Shown: one piece after another, positions 47,549-56,042 of the stretch
Position numbering within the stretch: position 1 is the first letter of the stretch
Layout: every line of letters starts with the position of its first letter
Assembly: GCF_002563965.1 (NCBI RefSeq)
Contig: NZ_PDJF01000001.1
Coordinates: 1,426,001-1,490,000, forward strand
From: Corynebacterium renale
Lineage (GTDB): Bacteria > Actinomycetota > Actinomycetes > Mycobacteriales > Mycobacteriaceae
DNA: 64,000 nt
Reading direction: 5' to 3'
Position numbers and translations under genes: made by a program
Notes under the pieces: model-generated
What the model was told of the DNA's origin: nothing
Databases searched by the model: none
Seen by the model: only the letters and a program-made list of their open reading frames with translations

Positions 47549-49585
47549 CTAGAAGCGGCCGGATACGGAACCTCCGAAGCCGCCTCCGCTGGAGGATCCG
47601 CCCCCGAAACCACCGCCGCCGAATCCTCCGCCGAATCCGCCACCACTGTTGCCGCCCAACATGGAACCGATAATCATGCCGGTGAGCATGGAACCGGACC
47701 CGCCTCCGGAATTGCGTTGCTGTTGGCGGCGGTGATCGCGGATATCGTTCTGCGCCAGTTGTGCTGCCTGTTGCGCCTTATTTGCTGCTTCACGAGCCTC
47801 ACTGATGGCGGTGCTAACGTCGGGGGCCGGGCGCTGTTGTGCTTGATTGAAAAGTTGGGTGGCTTCGGCGAGGCGGGTGCGGGCGGTAGCGCCGACGATA
47901 CGGCCACGGCTGGAGATGAGGTCATCTGCGCCCTGTATTGCTGCGCGTGCCGCGGTGATGTGCTGAGCAAACAGTGACTGTAGGCGTTCTTGAGTAGCGG
48001 TCACCTCACGGACGTGGTCCAGGAGCTCATCAATCTGCGCGTCCAGATCAGTGAGTTCCTGGTAAACGCGTAGTGGCTCGTCGGCTGCTTCGGCACGGGC
48101 ACTGGGTAAACGGTCCTGTGAGGAGGCTACGAGGGCATCAAGTGCTTCCCAGTCAGCTGGAGCGCCGTTGCGTTGCCCACGATCTTTGAGTTCTTGGGCC
48201 TCGGCAATTTCTTCTTCGATCTCAGCTATTAGTGAGGGGAGCGCCCGCTTTGCTTCAGCGATGTTTTCTTCAGCGTGCTCGATAGCCGTAATGAGCTTGT
48301 CTGCTGTATCCACCGCGTTTTCCGCGTCCCGGATCGTCGGGACGAGTTCGCCTTGCTGGCCAGCCGGCAGGGCGGCGAGTTCACGACCACGCGCGAGGTA
48401 GTTGTCGGCGTGGGTGAGTGCAGCCTCGGCGAGGTCTACGTTGTCTGCGATGGGCTCCAAGACGGACGCCGCAAACTGGTTCTGCATGGTTTCCAACTGG
48501 GTGCGGGCATGCGGAACGCGGGTGCGTAGGTCCACGATCGTACGGGCAATGTCGTCCAGGGCACTGTCGGCCGTGAGGAGAAGGTTGCGCATGTCTGCGA
48601 AGTCTTGGGATTGCTCGTCGAGTTCGCGCTGCGCCTGGGCTGCATGCGTAATGACGCCGATGAGCATGTCGCGTTTTTGCGGCTCGGTTTCCGGGATGGC
48701 GTCGTTAAGTTGCGCAAACGTTGCTTGCGCGCGGCCTAGGGCAGTGTTGGCGCGGGCCACAGCCTGGTGGAACGGACGCGTGCGTGCGGTCCCGAACTCG
48801 GAGTCGGCGATCTTTAGCTCTTCGGTAGCGGTGCGCACGGACTGGTCGACGGCTACCACGCCGTCGTGAGACAACTCCTCCAAGATATGCGTGGGCAGCT
48901 GGGAGACCGCCTGGCCGTCGCTTAAATCCAGGCCACGGGCGGATTCCAAAAGCTGTTCATCCTGCTTGGAATTCTTGCGTCTGTTCCATGCGAAAAGCCC
49001 ACCGCCGACGGCTGCGACAGCAACGGCACCGCCACCAAGCCATCCGAGGGACTCAGTAGAGGAACTACCGCCGTTACGGGCGCTACTTACAAAAGTATCG
49101 GCAGCGCCTGGCCAGTCGCCGTTGGTGAGGTATGGGTATACGGCATCAAATAGGTCTTGGCGGGTGGACTCAGAAAACTGGGTTCCGGTCGCGACTGTTG
49201 CGAGGCGGTCGGAGGTGGCAACCGCCAAGACGGCTACGTTTGCGCCACCGTTGGCCTTGACCACAGCTTCTCCGAAAGCGTCGGCAGTAAGACCTTCGAA
49301 GCTGGGCTGGAACACAATAAGCAGGGTGTTATGGGTGTCCAGCTGGTAGCCCTCGATTGCCTGCTCCAGCTGGGTGATCTGCTCGCTGGAGAGCACTCCG
49401 GAAAAGTCATTGACAGCCGAAGGGTACGCCTGCGGAGCCTGCGCCAGAACATGCGCCTCGGCGGCGTGTGTCTGCGCGGTAGCCGGTATCGTGGGAAGCC
49501 ACGGCACGGCCACAGCGGTTAAGCCAGCGACAGCTAATGCGGTCAGGGGCATGGGTGCACGGCGGTTTCGCAAGACGTATTTCAT
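47549..49585 (-). CDS. TPM-domain (YgcG-like) exported protein with long coiled coil and Gly-rich tail
   Basis: 678 residues. A signal peptide (about 1-38, ending ATAQTHA) is followed by a TPM domain (~55-165: VNDFSGVLSSEQITQLEQAIEGYQ, NTLLIVFQPSFEG), a membrane segment (~185-200), a Arg/Lys-rich step, and about 420 residues of coiled coil rich in Ala, Glu and Gln. It ends in a Gly/Phe-rich low-complexity tail (repeated GGGFGG). TPM proteins occur in photosystem repair and in many bacteria where the role is uncertain. TPM-coiled-coil-GGFGG architecture is common in actinobacteria. Gene stands alone between convergent and divergent neighbours. Confidence 0.85.
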   Translation of the reverse strand: MKYVLRNRRAPMPLTALAVAGLTAVAVPWLPTIPATAQTHAAEAHVLAQAPQAYPSAVNDFSGVLSSEQITQLEQAIEGYQLDTHNTLLIVFQPSFEGLTADAFGEAVVKANGGANVAVLAVATSDRLATVATGTQFSESTRQDLFDAVYPYLTNGDWPGAADTFVSSARNGGSSSTESLGWLGGGAVAVAAVGGGLFAWNRRKNSKQDEQLLESARGLDLSDGQAVSQLPTHILEELSHDGVVAVDQSVRTATEELKIADSEFGTARTRPFHQAVARANTALGRAQATFAQLNDAIPETEPQKRDMLIGVITHAAQAQRELDEQSQDFADMRNLLLTADSALDDIARTIVDLRTRVPHARTQLETMQNQFAASVLEPIADNVDLAEAALTHADNYLARGRELAALPAGQQGELVPTIRDAENAVDTADKLITAIEHAEENIAEAKRALPSLIAEIEEEIAEAQELKDRGQRNGAPADWEALDALVASSQDRLPSARAEAADEPLRVYQELTDLDAQIDELLDHVREVTATQERLQSLFAQHITAARAAIQGADDLISSRGRIVGATARTRLAEATQLFNQAQQRPAPDVSTAISEAREAANKAQQAAQLAQNDIRDHRRQQQRNSGGGSGSMLTGMIIGSMLGGNSGGGFGGGFGGGGFGGGSSSGGGFGGSVSGRF

Positions 49586-49701
49586 AGTTCCTCACAATAC
49601 CGTCAACCTGGGCTGCTGGCGCGGCGTCAATTTTTACGGCGACGCTAAGTGGGCGTGCCGTGGTCGTCGTTAGTTGTTCAGCGTGCGTAGAGTGAAAAAC
49701 C

Positions 49702-50985
49702 ATGAGCACTTCTGGTGGGGACTACGAATATCAGGCCGCAGATCTCGAACGCTTTGCAGATGAGGGGCAAAAAGGCAGCCAATTTTCCCAACACGGGGAA
49801 CACCGTGGCGCGTTTGCGCGTGACCGTGCCCGCGTATTGCACAGTGCGGCGTTACGTCGACTGGCGGATAAGACCCAGGTCGTGGGGCCAGGGGAGGGGG
49901 ATACCCCGCGCACACGGCTCACACACTCACTGGAAGTCGCCCAGATTGCCCGAGGCATGGGCTCAGGTCTGGGCCTAGACCCGGACATCTGTGATTTGGC
50001 CGGGTTGACGCATGATATTGGGCATCCGCCGTACGGGCATAACGGGGAGCGGGCACTCAATGAGGTTGCGGAGGAAGCCGGTGGGTTCGAGGGCAATGCG
50101 CAGACGCTGCGTATCCTCGCCCGTCTGGAACCAAAAGTTCTGGTCGGGGACCGGTCCGTGGGGCTGAACTTGACGCGCGCAGCCCTCGACGCGGCATGCA
50201 AGTACCCGTGGCCACGCACAGCCGGCGATGGGACCGTGAACAAAAAATACTCCGCTTACGATGAAGACGCTGACATCCTCACGTGGGTGCGCGCCGGGCA
50301 TACTGATCTGCGTCCACCGATGGAAGCCCAGGTCATGGACTGGTCCGACGACATCGCCTATTCAGTCCATGACGTTGAGGACGCCATCTTGTCAGGGCGC
50401 GTGAGCTTGAAACTTTTGTGGGATTTGGTCGCGCTGGCCAAGTTGGCGGAGTCAGGTGCGGAAAAATTTGGCAGTACCCCGGAATTGCTTATCGACGCCG
50501 CCGCCCGCCTCCGCGACCTGGACATTATTAATAAGGCCGCCGATTTCACCGGCAGCCTCAGCGGGTTGGTCACGCTGAAACGATTGACCTCGGAGCTGGT
50601 GGGCCGTTTCGTGGGGGCCACGATTGAGGCGACCCGCGCAAAGTACCCGGGCACGCTGGGCCGGATGGAAGGAAACCTGATAGTTCCTCCGGAGATTAAG
50701 GCGGAAGTTATCCTGCTGAAAACGGTCGCGGTGCTTTACGTGATGGACCAGCGCACCCACTTAGACCAGCAGGCTTTGCAGCGTGACCGCATCTTCCGCG
50801 TGTACGAGTTCTTGGCTGCGGGCGCACCGGGCGCCTTGGACCCGATGTACGCCGCGATGTGGATGGAAGCTGACACCGATGCGCAGCGTTGCCGGGCTGT
50901 TGTGGATCAGATGGCGTCCATGACGGAGAAGCGCTTAGGGCGCATCGCGCAGGAGGCTGCGGACCTGTTTACCTTCTACGGCTAG
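49702..50985 (+). CDS. dgt: Deoxyguanosinetriphosphate triphosphohydrolase-like protein
   Basis: 427 residues of the HD superfamily. Metal-binding residues are in TRLTHSLEVAQIARGMG (first His) and LTHDIGHPPYGHNGE (HD pair), with WSDDIAYSVHDVEDAI as the later Asp. It cleaves dNTPs to nucleoside and triphosphate, helping set dNTP pools; in corynebacteria it is found close to dnaG and glmS as here. TAGAGT ends 8 nt before the ATG, consistent with a leaderless transcript. It converges on the barstar gene with 4-bp overlap. Confidence 0.93.
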   Translation: MSTSGGDYEYQAADLERFADEGQKGSQFSQHGEHRGAFARDRARVLHSAALRRLADKTQVVGPGEGDTPRTRLTHSLEVAQIARGMGSGLGLDPDICDLAGLTHDIGHPPYGHNGERALNEVAEEAGGFEGNAQTLRILARLEPKVLVGDRSVGLNLTRAALDAACKYPWPRTAGDGTVNKKYSAYDEDADILTWVRAGHTDLRPPMEAQVMDWSDDIAYSVHDVEDAILSGRVSLKLLWDLVALAKLAESGAEKFGSTPELLIDAAARLRDLDIINKAADFTGSLSGLVTLKRLTSELVGRFVGATIEATRAKYPGTLGRMEGNLIVPPEIKAEVILLKTVAVLYVMDQRTHLDQQALQRDRIFRVYEFLAAGAPGALDPMYAAMWMEADTDAQRCRAVVDQMASMTEKRLGRIAQEAADLFTFYG

Positions 50986-51218
50986 TCGGCGCGCAGTTCC
51001 ACTCCGCAGTCTTCACACACGAGTGCTACCGGCCGCAGGTCGCTCAAGCGGTTGTGGCGCAGTACAAGGCGATCTACGCGGTATTCGCGCAGCATGTCGG
51101 CAAAAGCATCCAGGTTGGAGGGGGCACGCCGGCCGTCGGGGTAGAGGCGGAGAGCTGTTGCACGCACCACCTGTGCTGGTGTGAATACGGGTGCCGTAAT
51201 AATGACGGTTTTAGGCAT
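50982..51218 (-). CDS. Barstar-type ribonuclease inhibitor
   Basis: 78 residues from the ATG at 51218 (MPKTVIITA); longer upstream readings shadow the RNase gene. The barstar signature is the helix after a Pro/Gly turn, PSNLDAFADMLREY, matching the N-L-D-A-x-x-D-x-L motif, with strands before and after (TVIITAP, RLVLRHN). It begins inside the RNase gene (8-bp overlap: ATGCCTAA), so inhibitor and nuclease are translationally coupled, as in barnase/barstar type pairs. The C-terminus has two Cys (CEDCG), which is not a feature of classical barstar. Its job is presumably to neutralise the adjacent RNase in the cytoplasm. Confidence 0.8.
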   Translation of the reverse strand: MPKTVIITAPVFTPAQVVRATALRLYPDGRRAPSNLDAFADMLREYRVDRLVLRHNRLSDLRPVALVCEDCGVELRAD

Positions 51219-51702
51219 CGGGGACCTCGCAGAAGGTTTCGTAGTGGTCATCGGTGTAGTAGAAAACATCCGGGTCAGTTGCGGGGCCACCGGTGACGAT
51301 GCGCCGCTCGCCCCTGTGATTCAGGCCCGGGGTTTCTACGGTGTACTCCCGGTAATAATTTCGAGGTTTGTCAGGCAAGTTGCCCTCGTAGTTGCCGAAG
51401 CGTGCGCCGTCATTGTCGGGGTACTCGAAAGGACCGCCGGAATAAATATCGGAGATAACGCCCTTGGCGTTTTTGGGTAGCGTGGCCAGCGGGCACAGCC
51501 CCCCGTTTAATTCCTGAATACGTGTGGAGGGCGGGGTGGAAACCACCCTGGCGCTACTGCTCGGGGTAGAGGTGGTTGTGCTGCTGGGGTCGTCGTTAAG
51601 CGCATCAAAGCCGAAGAAGCCCGCAAGGAGCGCGATAATAAGGCCTGCGATCCCGCCGGTTATCGGTGCTTTCCGGGAATTTTTGCCCTGGTTTCCTGCC
51701 AT
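51211..51702 (-). CDS. Secreted or membrane-anchored guanyl-specific ribonuclease (RNase Sa / barnase family)
   Basis: 163 residues. Residues ~14-33 are a hydrophobic signal/anchor; 40-62 a Ser/Thr/Pro linker; 63-163 the nuclease. Comparison with Streptomyces RNase Sa shows all active-site residues at the expected spacing: Glu119 (YYREYTV), Arg130 (NHRGE), Arg134 (RRIVTG) and His153 (DDHYETF), plus the single disulfide pair Cys70 and Cys158. It cleaves RNA after guanosine. Whether it is released or stays tethered depends on signal cleavage, which lacks a clear A-x-A site. The inhibitor gene follows at once. A palindrome resembling an SOS box lies upstream (51737-51755). Confidence 0.9.
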   Translation of the reverse strand: MAGNQGKNSRKAPITGGIAGLIIALLAGFFGFDALNDDPSSTTTSTPSSSARVVSTPPSTRIQELNGGLCPLATLPKNAKGVISDIYSGGPFEYPDNDGARFGNYEGNLPDKPRNYYREYTVETPGLNHRGERRIVTGGPATDPDVFYYTDDHYETFCEVPDA

Positions 51703-51736
51703 GGTTCATCATTGTGGCACACTCTCCAGACATGGG

Positions 51737-51755
51737 TTCGAACTGTGGGTTCGAA
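51737..51755. promoter_or_regulatory. Inverted repeat TTCGAAC-N5-GTTCGAA (SOS-box-like) between RNase and glmS
   Basis: Perfect 7-bp arms (51737-51743 and 51749-51755). The actinobacterial LexA box is TCGAAC-N4-GTTCGA; here the spacer is one base longer (TGTGG). It lies 35 bp upstream of the RNase start and ~90 bp upstream of glmS. It could be a LexA site with poor spacing or an operator of another dimeric regulator. Confidence 0.4.
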
Positions 51756-51807
51756 ATCAGTCTCGAAGAAAGCGCGATCGAGCATTTTTCCTAGCCAGGC
51801 GCGTGAC

Positions 51808-51837
51808 CTGACGTCCAGGGCCGTGGTGTTTTAAAAT
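51808..51837 (+). promoter_or_regulatory. Promoter of glmS, probably leaderless
   Basis: -35 CTGACG (51808-51813), 18-nt spacer, -10 TAAAAT (51832-51837), then 8 nt to the ATG at 51846. The expected transcription start coincides with the start codon and no ribosome-binding site is present. Confidence 0.55.
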
Positions 51838-51845
51838 GGTGGACT

Positions 51846-53708
51846 ATGTGTGGAATCGTAGGATATGTAGGACCTCAACCGTCCGAGAAAGCCCAAGAAG
51901 TTGTCATCGAAGGGCTACGCCGTTTGGAATACCGTGGATACGATTCCGCCGGTATTGCGGTCAGCCTTGACGGTGGCATTAAATTTGCCAAGACTGCCGG
52001 CAAGGTCAAGGCACTCGAAGATGCAATCGCAGCCGATCCGTTGCCGGAAGCAGCTGTGGCGATCGGCCACACCCGTTGGGCTACTCACGGCGGTCCTACC
52101 AGCGCGAATGCGCACCCGCACGTAGTTGATGGTGGCCGCATCGGTGTGGTACACAACGGCATTATTGAAAACTTTGCGGAGCTTAAGGCCGAGCTTCTCG
52201 ACGCCGGCGCCACCTTCATCTCCGAGACCGACACAGAAGTTGCCGCAACTCTGCTGGCTAGCATCTACCACGGTGAGGCCGCCGGCGATCTTACCCGCGC
52301 CATGCAGCTGACCGCACAGCGTCTTGAGGGTGCGTTCACGATTCTTGCTATCAGTGCGGACCAGCCGGACCGAGTGGTTGCTGCCCGTGAAAACTCCCCA
52401 CTCGTTCTTGGCGTGGGTGAGGGGGAAATGTTTCTAGGCTCGGATGTCTCCGGTTTCATCGATTACACCAAGCAGGCCGTGGAACTGGACAACGGCCAGG
52501 TTGTTACCGTCACCGCTGACGGCTACGAGGTCACCTCCTTCACCGGTGAACCGAGCGAAGGTAAGCCCTTTGAGGTCAAGTGGGACGCTGCTGCCGCTGA
52601 AAAGGGCGGTTTTGATTCCTTCATGGAGAAGGAAATCCACGATCAACCTGCCGCTGTGCGCGATACCCTCTTGGGGCGTCTTGATGAGTCCGGCAAGCTG
52701 GTCCTCGACGAGCTGAAGATTGATGAATCCATCCTGCGCAGCGTGGACAAGATTATTGTCATCGCGTGCGGCACGGCAGCCTATGCCGGTCACGTTGCCC
52801 GCTACGCGATTGAGCATTGGTGCCGCATCCCTACCGAGGTAGAATTGGCGCACGAATTCCGCTACCGCGATCCGATTGTCAACGAGAAAACGCTCGTCGT
52901 CGCATTGTCCCAGTCCGGTGAAACGATGGACACCCTCATGGCCGTGCGCCACGCACAGGAGCAGGGCGCCAAGGTTATTGCGATCTGTAACACTGTCGGT
53001 GCCTCCATCCCACGTGAGTCGGATGCGTGCCTGTACACCTACGCCGGGCCAGAGATTTCCGTCGCGTCGACGAAAGCATTCTTGGCGCAGATTACTGCTG
53101 CGTACCTGCTGGGCCTCTACCTGGCGCAGCTGCGCGGCAACAAGTTTGATGATGAGATCGCCACAATCCTCGACGACCTGCGCGCCATGCCGGACAAGAT
53201 CCAGAAGGTCATCGATAATGAAGACCAGGTTAAGCAGCTGGGCAAGGACATGAAGGACGCGCAGTCGGTCCTCTTCCTAGGCCGTCACGTGGGATTCCCC
53301 GTTGCGCTTGAGGGTGCGCTGAAGCTGAAAGAAATCGCGTACTTGCACGCGGAGGGTTTCGCCGCTGGCGAGCTCAAGCATGGGCCGATCGCCCTGGTAG
53401 AGGAGGGCCAACCGGTCTTCGTGATCGTGCCGTCCCCGCGGGGTCGTGATTCTTTGCACGCTAAGGTTGTCTCCAACATTCAGGAGATTCGTGCCCGCGG
53501 TGCGGTGACCATCGTGATTGCTGAAGACGGTGACGATGCTGTGGAGCAGTACGCCAACCATGTGATCCGTATTCCACAGTCGCCGACGCTCATGCAACCG
53601 CTACTGGCGACCGTTCCGCTGCAGATTTTCGCGTGTGCGGTCGCGGGAGCGAAGGGGTACGACATTGACCAGCCACGCAACCTGGCGAAGTCTGTGACCG
53701 TGGAATAG
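51846..53708 (+). CDS. glmS: Glutamine-fructose-6-phosphate aminotransferase (isomerising)
   Basis: 620 residues. The N-terminus MCGIVGYVG carries the catalytic Cys2 of the Ntn-type glutamine amidotransferase domain (1-240); VAIGHTRWATHG and HNGIIENFAELK follow. Two SIS domains form the isomerase (~290-600) with VIACGTAAYAGHVARY, LSQSGETMDTLMA and the C-terminal DQPRNLAKSVTVE. It makes glucosamine 6-phosphate, the first committed step of amino-sugar and peptidoglycan synthesis. No glmS ribozyme is present in the short upstream region, as expected outside Firmicutes. A long hairpin follows the gene. Confidence 0.97.
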   Translation: MCGIVGYVGPQPSEKAQEVVIEGLRRLEYRGYDSAGIAVSLDGGIKFAKTAGKVKALEDAIAADPLPEAAVAIGHTRWATHGGPTSANAHPHVVDGGRIGVVHNGIIENFAELKAELLDAGATFISETDTEVAATLLASIYHGEAAGDLTRAMQLTAQRLEGAFTILAISADQPDRVVAARENSPLVLGVGEGEMFLGSDVSGFIDYTKQAVELDNGQVVTVTADGYEVTSFTGEPSEGKPFEVKWDAAAAEKGGFDSFMEKEIHDQPAAVRDTLLGRLDESGKLVLDELKIDESILRSVDKIIVIACGTAAYAGHVARYAIEHWCRIPTEVELAHEFRYRDPIVNEKTLVVALSQSGETMDTLMAVRHAQEQGAKVIAICNTVGASIPRESDACLYTYAGPEISVASTKAFLAQITAAYLLGLYLAQLRGNKFDDEIATILDDLRAMPDKIQKVIDNEDQVKQLGKDMKDAQSVLFLGRHVGFPVALEGALKLKEIAYLHAEGFAAGELKHGPIALVEEGQPVFVIVPSPRGRDSLHAKVVSNIQEIRARGAVTIVIAEDGDDAVEQYANHVIRIPQSPTLMQPLLATVPLQIFACAVAGAKGYDIDQPRNLAKSVTVE

Positions 53709-53720
53709 TTTCCGCGCAAC

Positions 53721-53759
53721 GAAAATGCGCCGCTGGCTTTATACCGGCGGCGCATTTTC
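53721..53759. terminator. Strong hairpin after glmS
   Basis: Perfect 13-bp stem GAAAATGCGCCGC (53721-53733) / GCGGCGCATTTTC (53747-53759). Symmetric AAAA/TTTT ends give short U-tracts in both directions; it lies 12 bp after the glmS stop. Confidence 0.8.
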
Positions 53760-53833
53760 GCGCTACGTGGCGTCGTAAAGCGCAAACAACGCGGTGGCGA
53801 AGAGGAACTCGGATACGCGCTAAGGTTGTGGGC

Positions 53834-55726
53834 ATGGCTAAAGGTAGGATCCCGGAGAGCGATATCGCTGCGATTCGTGAGCGCACCCCAATCGAGGAGA
53901 TTGTGGGGGAGTATGTGCAGCTCACTCCGGGTGGTTCGGATTCGTTGAAGGGTTTAAGCCCGTTTAAGGATGAGCGGACTCCGTCGTTCCATGTGCGTCC
54001 GAACCGCGGGTATTTCCACTGCTTTTCAACGGGTAAGGGCGGGGATGTTTTTACATTCCTCATGGAGATGGAACACCTGACTTTCCCGGAGGCCGTCGAG
54101 GCGTGTGCAGAAAAGATTGGCTATCACATCAATTATCAGGGTGGTGGCACAGGCCGTCGGGTGGAGCCCGGCACGCGTCAGCGTTTGATTGCGGCGAACA
54201 AGGCTGCGCACGAGTTTTATCGTCAGCAGCTGGAGACCCCTGAAGCGGAGACAGGCCGCCGATTTCTCTTGGACCGCGGGTTTTCCCAGGACCTGATTTA
54301 CCAGTTCGAATGCGGATACGCGCCGGCTGGCTGGGATACGCTGACGAAGCACTTGCTCAAGAAGGGCTTTAACTTTAAGGAGCTGGAGGCAGCAGGCTTA
54401 TCGACGATGGGCCGTCGCGGTCCTATCGACCGTTTCCACAGGAGGCTGTTGTGGCCGATTAAGAACATGTCCGGTGACGTGATTGGATTCGGTGCTCGCA
54501 AGCTCTTTGACGATGACAAGCTGGGCAAATACATGAACACCCCCGATACGATGCTTTATCACAAGTCGAAGGTGTTGTTCGGGCTGGATCAGTCAAAGAA
54601 GAATATCGCCACGGATCACCAAGCCGTGGTCGTGGAAGGTTACACCGATGTGATGGCCATGCATGCGGCCGGCATTAAGACGGCGGTGGCTTCGTGCGGC
54701 ACGGCGTTTGGCGCGGATCACCTGCAGATTTTGCGCCGCCTCATGCTCGACGACAATTTTTTCCGTGGCGAACTGATTTATACCTTCGATGGTGATGAAG
54801 CAGGCCAAAAGGCTGCAATGCGCGCGTTTGAAGGCGATCAGAAGTTTACAGGCCAGTCGTACGTAGCAGTCGCCCCGGACGGGATGGACCCGTGCGACCT
54901 GCGCTTGGAAAAGGGCGATGTTGCGGTCCGCGAGCTTATTGCCACGCGTATCCCGATGTTTGAGTTCGTTATTCGGGCAACACTGAAGGATTATTCCCTG
55001 GATTCGGTAGAGGGGCGCTTGCAGGCGCTCCGCCGCGCCGTTCCGGTGGTGGCCACGATTCGCGATACTCCACTGCAGACGGAGTACGCCCGCATGCTTG
55101 CCGGCTGGGTCGGGTGGGCTGACACCGACGATGTTATCCGGCAAGTCCGCGAGGAGGCCCGCAAACCCAAAGCACCCGAGCCACGGAGAGCGAAGCGTTT
55201 CGATTCCGCGTCTTCCCAACCGGTGGAGACGGCGCCAGCGTTGCGGCTACCTGACCCCCGCACCCCGTCGTTGTGGCCACAGCGTGAGTCGTTGAAGTTG
55301 GCGCTACAGTACCCAGAGTTGGCGGGGAGTTATTTTGATGGCCTCTCGGAAGAGAGCTACACGCATGAGGCCTATCAGGCTGTGCGTAAGGCCATTGAGG
55401 AGGCCGGTGGCTGCGCCCAGGCTGGTGATCACGCCAATTGGATTAGTAACGTAGCCGACCACATGCTGGATCTCGGCGGGCGGCAGTTCGTTTCAGAACT
55501 GGCCGTCGAAGAGATCCGTGTCGACGACGACCAACTGGAACAGTACGTCGATTCAGTATTGTCGCGCCTGCAGGAGGCGCGCATTGGCAACGAAATTTCG
55601 CTGCTCAAAAGCCAGTTGCAGCGGATGCGCCCCTCGGACGATGAGGTCACATATAACGCGATGTTCGCGGACCTCGTGGCGCTGGAGCAGGCGCGCCGGG
55701 AACTCAACGAGCGCGCCTTCCGTTAA
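53834..55726 (+). CDS. dnaG: DNA primase with degenerate zinc ribbon
   Basis: 630 residues from the ATG at 53834 (MAKGRIPESD). Three parts: N-terminal zinc-ribbon fold (1-100), TOPRIM core (~260-345, VVVEGYTDVMAMHAAG and YTFDGDEAGQKAA), and a C-terminal DnaB-binding helical domain. It synthesises RNA primers at the fork. The CHC2 zinc ligands expected as C-x2-H-x17-C-x2-C read Ser42 (GLSPF), Lys45 (PFKDE), Cys63 (FHCFS) and Thr66 (STGKGGD), so three of four are lost although the surrounding sequence is well conserved. Metal-free folding of this domain is therefore likely. It follows the glmS terminator. Confidence 0.95.
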   Translation: MAKGRIPESDIAAIRERTPIEEIVGEYVQLTPGGSDSLKGLSPFKDERTPSFHVRPNRGYFHCFSTGKGGDVFTFLMEMEHLTFPEAVEACAEKIGYHINYQGGGTGRRVEPGTRQRLIAANKAAHEFYRQQLETPEAETGRRFLLDRGFSQDLIYQFECGYAPAGWDTLTKHLLKKGFNFKELEAAGLSTMGRRGPIDRFHRRLLWPIKNMSGDVIGFGARKLFDDDKLGKYMNTPDTMLYHKSKVLFGLDQSKKNIATDHQAVVVEGYTDVMAMHAAGIKTAVASCGTAFGADHLQILRRLMLDDNFFRGELIYTFDGDEAGQKAAMRAFEGDQKFTGQSYVAVAPDGMDPCDLRLEKGDVAVRELIATRIPMFEFVIRATLKDYSLDSVEGRLQALRRAVPVVATIRDTPLQTEYARMLAGWVGWADTDDVIRQVREEARKPKAPEPRRAKRFDSASSQPVETAPALRLPDPRTPSLWPQRESLKLALQYPELAGSYFDGLSEESYTHEAYQAVRKAIEEAGGCAQAGDHANWISNVADHMLDLGGRQFVSELAVEEIRVDDDQLEQYVDSVLSRLQEARIGNEISLLKSQLQRMRPSDDEVTYNAMFADLVALEQARRELNERAFR

Positions 55727-55729
55727 CTA

Positions 55730-56002
55730 CTAGTTGTCGTCGGGCTCAAGGATTATCGGCTGGTCAGGATTGTTTTTGCCGTTGTTTTTCTCGCGCCCGC
55801 GACTAAGGTCTTTGACTTCGCGCATGCGTGGTTGGGGATCGAGTTTGTTGGCTATTGCCTTCCGACCGGCCTGCACAGCGGCCTTTGTGGCGGGGGAGTT
55901 GACCATTGCCTGGTAGCCGTTTTTGATTTGTTCGTAGCGGCGTCGGCCAGCTTTGGTGCCAAAGACGTATCCTGCTGCTGCTCCGATAACAAATTGAATC
56001 AT
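55730..56002 (-). CDS. Small YtxH-like protein
   Basis: 90 residues. The N-terminus MIQFVIGAAAGYVFGTKAGRRRYEQI has the short Gly-Ala-rich hydrophobic segment plus basic helix typical of YtxH-like actinobacterial proteins. The second half is charged and probably disordered (RGREKNNGKNNPDQ). Likely membrane-associated; function unknown. It converges on dnaG, 3 bp apart, and is divergent from the ATPase gene. Confidence 0.75.
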   Translation of the reverse strand: MIQFVIGAAAGYVFGTKAGRRRYEQIKNGYQAMVNSPATKAAVQAGRKAIANKLDPQPRMREVKDLSRGREKNNGKNNPDQPIILEPDDN

Positions 56003-56042
56003 GGGTCCAACCCTACCTAAAAATGGTGGCTACCCTAGAACT

